64,000 bases of DNA, taken from NCBI GenBank assembly GCA_021787335.1, contig JAJYMC010000003.1:62001-126000 (forward strand). The letters are read 5' to 3'. The first letter of the stretch is position 1, and each line of letters starts with the position of its first letter. A program made the translations under genes and the position numbers. This DNA is from Bacillota bacterium. Lineage in GTDB: Bacteria > Bacillota > Sulfobacillia > JAJYWN01 > JAJZPE01. This document shows, piece after piece, positions 59,058 to 64,000 of the stretch. Below the pieces are notes generated by a model. It was not told the DNA's origin, searched no databases, and saw nothing but the letters and a program-made list of their open reading frames with translations.

Positions 59058-59917
59058 TGCGGATGAACACCACGACTTCGCGGCCGGCCCGCCGCCGGGC
59101 CGCCACTCCCGTCGTCGCCGCGGTCCGTGTCGCCCTCCGCGTCTACCTCCTCCAGCTCCGAAGGATGCGCGAGTACGGGGCCAACTTCCTGGCCGCGCTG
59201 CTCAACATCCCCGTGCTGATGGTGGTGACCTTCTTCGTCTGGAAGATCGTCTTCGGCGGTCGCCGCGAGGTCAACGGCTACAGCTTCGCGCAGGTCATCG
59301 CCTACTATATCTTGCTGCGTCTGGTCTGGCTGGTCGTCGAGAACGCCGGGACCGTGTCCGGCCAGATATGGCGGGATATCAACTCCGGCGACCTCGGCAC
59401 GTACCTCGCCCGCCCGCTCGACTACCAGCTTTACGGCTTCGCCCGAACGGCCGGACCGGCCTCCCTGTTCTTGGCCGCCGGGCTGGTCGCCTACGCCGGC
59501 GTCGCCTGGGTCTTCGGCCTGCCGCACGCTTTCACCGCCGACCGTCTGGCCTTCTTCCTGGCCTCCGTCGCGGGAGGGTTCGCCCTCTGGTACCTCTTTC
59601 AGTCCCTCCTCGGGCTGGCCGCTTTCTGGATCGGTCGCCCCGACACCCTGCGTGACTTGGCCTGGGAGTTCTACGCCCTGTTCTCCGGCCTGATCGTCCC
59701 GAATGACTTCCTGCCCGGTTTGCTGCGCGCCGCCGCCGACGCCCTGCCTTTCAAGTACCTTTATTATCTGCCCGTCGCGGGCCTCCTCGGGCGGTTGACC
59801 GCGGCCGAGATGGCCCGCGCGGCGGCAGGCCAGGCGGCCTGGGTCGTCGGCCTCTTCCTGGCCACGCGTATCGTTTGGGCCAGAGGAGTCCGGCGTTTCG
59901 AGGCCCAGGGCGGGTGA
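59057..59917 (+). CDS. ABC-2 family transporter permease (second subunit)
   Basis: 286-aa membrane protein, about six helices. It has the paralogous motif INSGDLGTYLARPLDYQLYG and FSGLIVPNDFLPGLLRAAAD. It is similar in layout to the preceding permease. ATG at 59057 shares a base with the previous stop; a second ATG lies at 59063. The exporter's substrate is unknown. Confidence 0.88.
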   Translation: MRMNTTTSRPARRRAATPVVAAVRVALRVYLLQLRRMREYGANFLAALLNIPVLMVVTFFVWKIVFGGRREVNGYSFAQVIAYYILLRLVWLVVENAGTVSGQIWRDINSGDLGTYLARPLDYQLYGFARTAGPASLFLAAGLVAYAGVAWVFGLPHAFTADRLAFFLASVAGGFALWYLFQSLLGLAAFWIGRPDTLRDLAWEFYALFSGLIVPNDFLPGLLRAAADALPFKYLYYLPVAGLLGRLTAAEMARAAAGQAAWVVGLFLATRIVWARGVRRFEAQGG

Positions 59918-59964
59918 AGCGCCCCTGCCCGGGCCCGACCGTGAAACCGGGCCGACCGCCCCGC

Positions 59965-59993
59965 TTGCCAAAAAGCGGCGCAGGCAATAGAAT
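59965..59993 (+). promoter_or_regulatory. Promoter of lemA
   Basis: TTGCCA at 59965-59970 and TAGAAT at 59988-59993 with a 17-base spacer, about 75 bases before the lemA start. Confidence 0.65.
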
Positions 59994-60066
59994 TGAACCG
60001 GTCGACCCGGCCGGGGAGCTCACCACGACCCGGCCGAGGCGTTGAACGGGAGGCGGAGAACTAACG

Positions 60067-60639
60067 ATGCGCAATACCCCTCTGATGATCCTCGGCGTCA
60101 TCGTACTGGTCTTGGTCCTGGCCATCGGCTGGGGCGTTTCCACGTATAACGGGCTCGTCCGGGCCGACCAGGCGGTCAAGGGCCAGTGGGCGCAGGTCGA
60201 GACGCAGTTGCAGCGCCGCTACGACCTCATCCCCAACCTGGCCAACTCGGTGGCCAGCTACAATCAGCACGAAGCGGGCGTTTTCACGTCCATCGCCGAG
60301 TCGCGGGCCAAGATCGGCGGCGGCATCACCCCGGAGAACGCGGCCACCCTCGACAAGCAGTATTACAGCGCGTTGTCGCGGCTGCTCGTCATCACCGAGG
60401 CCTATCCGCAGCTGAAATCGAACGAGAATTACATCAGGCTAATGGACAATCTGGAGGGCACCGAGAACCGGATCAGCACTGAGCGCCAACGCTACAACCA
60501 GGCCGTGACCGACTTCAATGCGCGCATCAAGACCGTGCCGACCGTCTTCGTTGCCCGCTTTGGCGGGTTTGGCGAGAAAACGTTCTTCCAGGCGCCACCT
60601 GAAGCGCAGTCCGCGCCGCAGGTCTTTCCCCCCAAATAG
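60067..60639 (+). CDS. lemA: LemA family protein
   Basis: 190-aa protein with one N-terminal membrane anchor (LGVIVLVLVLAIGWGVSTYN). It is followed by the LemA helical domain: AVKGQWAQVETQLQRRYDLI, PNLANSVASYNQHEAG and SNENYIRLMDNLEGTENRIS. It is expected to face outward. The function is poorly known. It is often found with TPM-domain proteins, and one lies 5 kb upstream here. Confidence 0.93.
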   Translation: MRNTPLMILGVIVLVLVLAIGWGVSTYNGLVRADQAVKGQWAQVETQLQRRYDLIPNLANSVASYNQHEAGVFTSIAESRAKIGGGITPENAATLDKQYYSALSRLLVITEAYPQLKSNENYIRLMDNLEGTENRISTERQRYNQAVTDFNARIKTVPTVFVARFGGFGEKTFFQAPPEAQSAPQVFPPK

Positions 60640-60814
60640 CGGCGGATTTGCGCCAACCTTTGTCGCCGCGGCACGTCAGAACCCGCTGCAATGGTCGGAA
60701 CCCGATGCAATTTGACTTCCATCATGTTCGCGTGTTATTATGTTCTTCCGAAGTCCGCCACGACAATATTTCGCGGCGGGCGACCGGCGAAAAAGCATGA
60801 TATAATCTGGCTTT

Positions 60815-61215
60815 GAGTGAGTCGGATGGTCGCGAGCGCAATGGCCGCAAGGCCGCGTTCGAGGAAAGTCCGAGCTCCATAGGGCAGGGTGCTGGGTAAC
60901 GCCCAGTGGGGGTAACCCCAAGGAAAGTGCCACAGAAACAAACCGCTCGGTGTACCAGCGGCTCAAGCACGCGTAGCGACTCGAGACCGCGCGGGGGCCG
61001 CGAGGCCCGCTACCGAGCAAGGGTGCAAAGGTGCGGTAAGAGCGCACCAGCGTCCGGGCAACCGGACGGCTAGGCAAACCCCACCCGGAGCAAGACCAAA
61101 TAGGGGAAGGTTGATGTGGCCCGCGTACTTCCCGGGTTGGTCGCTGGAGGACGGCGGTAACGCTGCCCCTAGATAGATGACCGTTCTTGACTGAACTCGG
61201 CTTACAGACTCACTC
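60815..61215 (+). ncRNA. rnpB: RNase P RNA (bacterial type A-like)
   Basis: The ends GAGTGAGTC (60815) and GACTCACTC (61215) pair as P1. Conserved segments are present: GAGGAAAGTCCGAGCTCC near the 5' end, the CAGGGTGCTGGGTAA region, GGTAAGAGCGCACC, and the 3' part with GATAGATGACC. The catalytic RNA matures tRNA 5' ends. A TATAAT at 60801-60806 gives a start close to 60815; the -35 is weak. Confidence 0.95.
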
Positions 61216-61231
61216 GAAGCCCATGCAGACG

Positions 61232-61268
61232 AAACCCGCCTTCGCGGAAACGCGAAGGCGGGTTTTTT
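61232..61268 (+). terminator. Terminator after rnpB
   Basis: Perfect stem AACCCGCCTTCGCG/CGCGAAGGCGGGTT with a GAAA tetraloop and a T run. Confidence 0.95.
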
Positions 61269-61420
61269 ATTATCGGTGCGCCCCTGAGATTCAAAAAGGA
61301 CCGCAGCTCAGCGGCCTTGTGATGTCGAAAGCAAGGCAATCCTGTCGAGCGATATGGGTTAACCGGCTCTAGATAACAACCGATTACAGGGGTGGAACCA
61401 TATGGCAGGAGGTCTGAAAG

Positions 61421-61861
61421 GTGATAAGGCTGGCTCGTTCCCGCTTGATCGCCCTGCTGATAGTGGTGGCCACGTTACTGGCCTCAAGCCCCGCCTACGC
61501 AGGGAGCAAGGGCGGTACCATAACACCCTTGTCAACCACCGGGGTAACGGTAAGCCCGAACCCCTATGACCCGACATCAGGGCAGTCACTGACCGTCTAC
61601 TGGTCTTACGATACCGTGGCGCACTCGACCCTGATTACGGTGTCGGGGCCGATGAGCCTGTCCTATCTAACCTATGGCTCAGTAGGGCTGAACAGTTTTT
61701 CCTTCGGCAGTCCACAATGGCCGGACGGATATTACACCATCACCGTGGCTCCCAACGATGAATGGAGTAGCTATTCAGGGTCGACCGGACTGTTCTGTCA
61801 AGAGACCTGCTCCCCCGCCCCCGCCGCCGCCTCCCCCTCATCCCGCCCCGGCCTGGATTAG
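61421..61861 (+). CDS. N-terminal part of a secreted RHS/YD-repeat protein, frame-broken
   Basis: 146-aa frame. It begins with a good signal peptide (RLIALLIVVATLLASSPAYA, cleavage probably after AYA). A beta-sandwich-like domain follows, with TVSPNPYDPTSGQSLTVYW and DGYYTITVAPNDEWSS. It ends in GLFCQETC and an Ala/Pro/Ser tail. The tail is the Pro-rich linker read in the wrong frame: the next frame continues as a poly-Pro stretch into the RHS protein. GTG at 61421 has AGGAGGT 7 bases upstream. Codon use is less GC-rich than the rest of the window. Confidence 0.75.
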   Translation: MIRLARSRLIALLIVVATLLASSPAYAGSKGGTITPLSTTGVTVSPNPYDPTSGQSLTVYWSYDTVAHSTLITVSGPMSLSYLTYGSVGLNSFSFGSPQWPDGYYTITVAPNDEWSSYSGSTGLFCQETCSPAPAAASPSSRPGLD

Positions 61862-64000
61862 TCTTCAGAGTAACCCACTATACAGCCCGCCTCAGGTGGC
61901 CAGGGTTCCGGTTCCCAGCTTCCCGGGCAACGTGCCGCCGGTGGTGGGCGCGAGAATCTCTGTCGACGCCTCGGGCAAGTTCCTCAGTCAGGTTTCCACG
62001 ACCTCCTCTGGAGGAGAATATGTCTTTACCTTTGATCCCCCGGGCGTCGGCACGGTGACCGTATACGCCCAATACGTATTTGCTGATGGACTTCCTGGCG
62101 ATTACGCAACGACCAACTTCGAAGTCGTTCCTCCACCGGGCCCCCCAACCATAAATCACCTTCCCTCGACAACTGGCGACCACCTGATAGCGGTTTCCGG
62201 AACGGTCCCCACAAGCGGAACCCAAGCTGCCTGGGTAGAGCTTCTCGACGGTGGTTCCCCGGTGGCCACCCTGGTTCCATCTAACGGTCGCTGGTCTACG
62301 ACGGTGACTTTGGTTGAGGGGCGCCACCGTTTCGTAGCCTACTCCGTCAGCAACAGAAACGTCAAATCATCGGAGTCTAACATAGAAGAAGTCCAGTATA
62401 GCGCCGCCGACAAACTCCCGGGATATCTTGACCTCAGGACCGCGTTAAGCACCGCTGGCGGTTCGACGCAGTCCGGCTACCTGAGGGATCCCATTAACAC
62501 GGCCACCGGTAACTTCGTGCACACGGAAACAGATCTGGCCTACTCAACCAGTTTTCCGATCGTATTCGAGCGCACCTACAACTCCCTGGACCCATATTAC
62601 GGGCCCCTTGGGAACGGGTGGAGGCACAGCTATGAGTACGCTTTGGACCTGAGCCAGGCGGGGTACGTGATCGTCTGCCGACCGGATGGCCGGCGTGACT
62701 TCCATACCGTTGCGGGCAACACGATCAAGGCGCCGCCGGGCGTTGGCGACACTCTGATGAAGGAGTCTGACGGCACCTATTCTTTGAAGATTTCCGGGGA
62801 AATGACCTACCGGTTTTCTTCCTCGGGAGTCCTCACCTCGGTCGCCGACAGGGATGGGCGTGCGCTGACAGTAGAGTACGCAACCGTCGCCGGCCTCAAA
62901 CGGGTTTCAACGGTCAAGGACGCCAAGGGCCGGGGGTTCACTCTGACTTACGATGGTCGGGGAAGGGTCACAAAGGTCACCGACCATACCGGACGCAAGG
63001 TTTCCTACGAATATGACGACCGCGACAACCTGGTGGCAGCCACATCTGTCATCGGTTACACCATCAGATACAGATATGACAGCCATGACCAAATGACTGA
63101 AATCCTTGCTCCCGACGGGCGGAGCATCGTTCGCAACGTCTATGATGATCACTTCCAGGTAGTTGAACAGTACGACCCATTGGGCGGCAAGACCACTCTC
63201 GATTATGACCGGCCTAACAAGATCGTGACGGTCACCGACCCCTCTGGAAACCGGACAATCGACCGCTATGACGACCGGTTCCGCCTGCTGGAGCGGACTG
63301 ACGGGGACGGCCAGAGCTTCAGCTACGGATATGACCAGTTTGGCTACAGGAGCCAGACCACCTTCAAGGACGGTATCGCCTCGACCGTCCACCACGACGC
63401 CCAAGGACACGTCACCGGGCTGACCGCCAGGAACGGCGTCTCATGGGACTTGGTCTATAGTGGCGACGGAAATCTCACATCGCTGACCAATCCAAACGGG
63501 AGCAAGTGGAATCTCGAGTATGACGCCAGGGGGCACGTGTCCAGGTACACTGACCCAACAGGCGAGTCAACGGCCTATGAGTACGATGACCATGGGAACC
63601 TGCTCAAGGTCGTCGGCCCTTCGGGGCACGTCGTGAACTACGAGTATGACTCGAACGATCAACTCAAACGGGTCTGGGACGACGTCGGAACCCTGGCCGC
63701 CTACATGTATGACGCAATCGGCCGCAAGACGACCGCCACCGACGCCCGCGGAGGGGTGACCCGTTACGAGTACGACGCGGCCGGACATCCCACCGCCATC
63801 GTGGACCCAATTGGGCGGGTAACGCGCCTGACCTACGACTGGCGAGGTCAGGTCACCACCTGCACCCTGCCGAGCGGTAACGTTGTCAACTACGAGTATG
63901 ATGCCGCCGGTCTGCTCACCAGGGAGAGAGACTCCTTGGGCCGGGGCGTGACGTACACGTATGACGCCATGGGCAACGTCGCCACGCAAACCGACGCCCT
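61812..64000 (+). CDS. RHS/YD-repeat protein, partial (runs off the right edge)
   Basis: The frame is open from 61692 to the window end without a stop. It has a poly-Pro linker, two beta-sandwich-like domains (ARISVDASGKFLSQVSTT and AVSGTVPTSGTQAAWVELLD), then DPINTATGNFVHTETDL and TYNSLDPYYGPLGNGWRHSY, which mark the start of RHS cores. A dozen or so YD-type repeats follow (such as GRKVSYEYDDRDNLV and GVTRYEYDAAGHPTAI). Such shells enclose C-terminal toxins or adhesins; the C terminus is outside the window. It lacks its own SD and start, so it must be joined to the 61421 frame by a +1 shift. An ATG at 61758 exists but has no SD. Confidence 0.85.

Noticed and set aside
61386-61405. GGGTGGAACC resembling a T-box motif before the RHS gene
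   Set aside because: Only the first part of the 14-base T-box matches; there is no stem I, no terminator/antiterminator pair and no aminoacylation-linked gene.
61758-61811. ATG at 61758 as an independent start of the RHS frame
   Set aside because: There is no SD, and it would give a non-secreted protein while a signal-peptide frame with a strong SD lies directly upstream.

Overview
The window reads as one chromosomal segment of a GC-rich, spore-forming, anaerobic member of the Bacillota (Firmicutes). Four things point there. The core gene order (rpsU, yqeY, yqfC, yqfD, phoH, pgpH, ybeY, dgkA, cdd, era, recO, glyQS, ppsR, dnaG, sigA) is the classical Firmicutes one. yqfC/yqfD are sporulation genes. 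A glycine T-box precedes glyQS. The oxygen defence set (rubrerythrin, superoxide reductase, flavodiiron protein, high-molecular-weight rubredoxin) is that of a strict anaerobe. Many starts are GTG or TTG and rest on strong Shine-Dalgarno (SD) sequences. Genus cannot be fixed from this sequence.

Layout. 0-6 kb: D-Ala-D-Ala ligase, sfsA, an OsmC-type protein, a decayed mug-like glycosylase remnant, an Old Yellow Enzyme, an amidohydrolase and a HIT protein. 6-19 kb: the rpsU to recO core block (sporulation, c-di-AMP turnover, ribosome and rRNA maturation, undecaprenol/lipid kinase, era, recO), with DUF502, a DUF3048 protein and deoC inserted, then an orphan MurT. 19-31 kb: T-box-glyQS, ppsR-ppdK-HAD phosphatase, dgt, and dnaG-sigA. 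31-53 kb: an accessory block lying between sigA and trmK, which are near neighbours in many Firmicutes. It holds a lower-GC methyltransferase, an arginine-deiminase-family enzyme, an APH-type kinase with a GNAT, a lipoprotein, a divergent arsenic locus (ArsM fused to an ArsN2-like acetyltransferase, facing arsR), an ECF sigma/membrane regulator pair, an asparagine synthetase fused to a CofE-like domain, a MacB-like ABC transporter, tRNA-Asn, a PerR-type oxidative-stress cluster and tRNA-Ile/Met(CAU). 53-61 kb: trmK, an RNase H, a TPM-domain protein, a MerR-GNAT-GNAT protein coupled to a three-gene ABC-2 exporter, lemA and the RNase P RNA. 61.4-64 kb: a secreted RHS/YD-repeat protein of lower GC that runs off the right edge and whose 5' part is in another frame.

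The most unusual points are the AsnB-CofE-like fusion, the ArsM-ArsN2 fusion with a CC-rich linker and palindromic operators around a 6x10-bp repeat, the MerR-GNAT-GNAT/ABC-2 operon with an operator filling its promoter spacer, the MurT without an adjacent GatD, and the frame break in the RHS gene. A recurring theme is short in-frame tandem repeats in protein linkers (dnaG, arsR, arsM, asnB, glyQ, ABC ATPase).

All assignments come from reading the sequence and from remembered family motifs; no database search was made.
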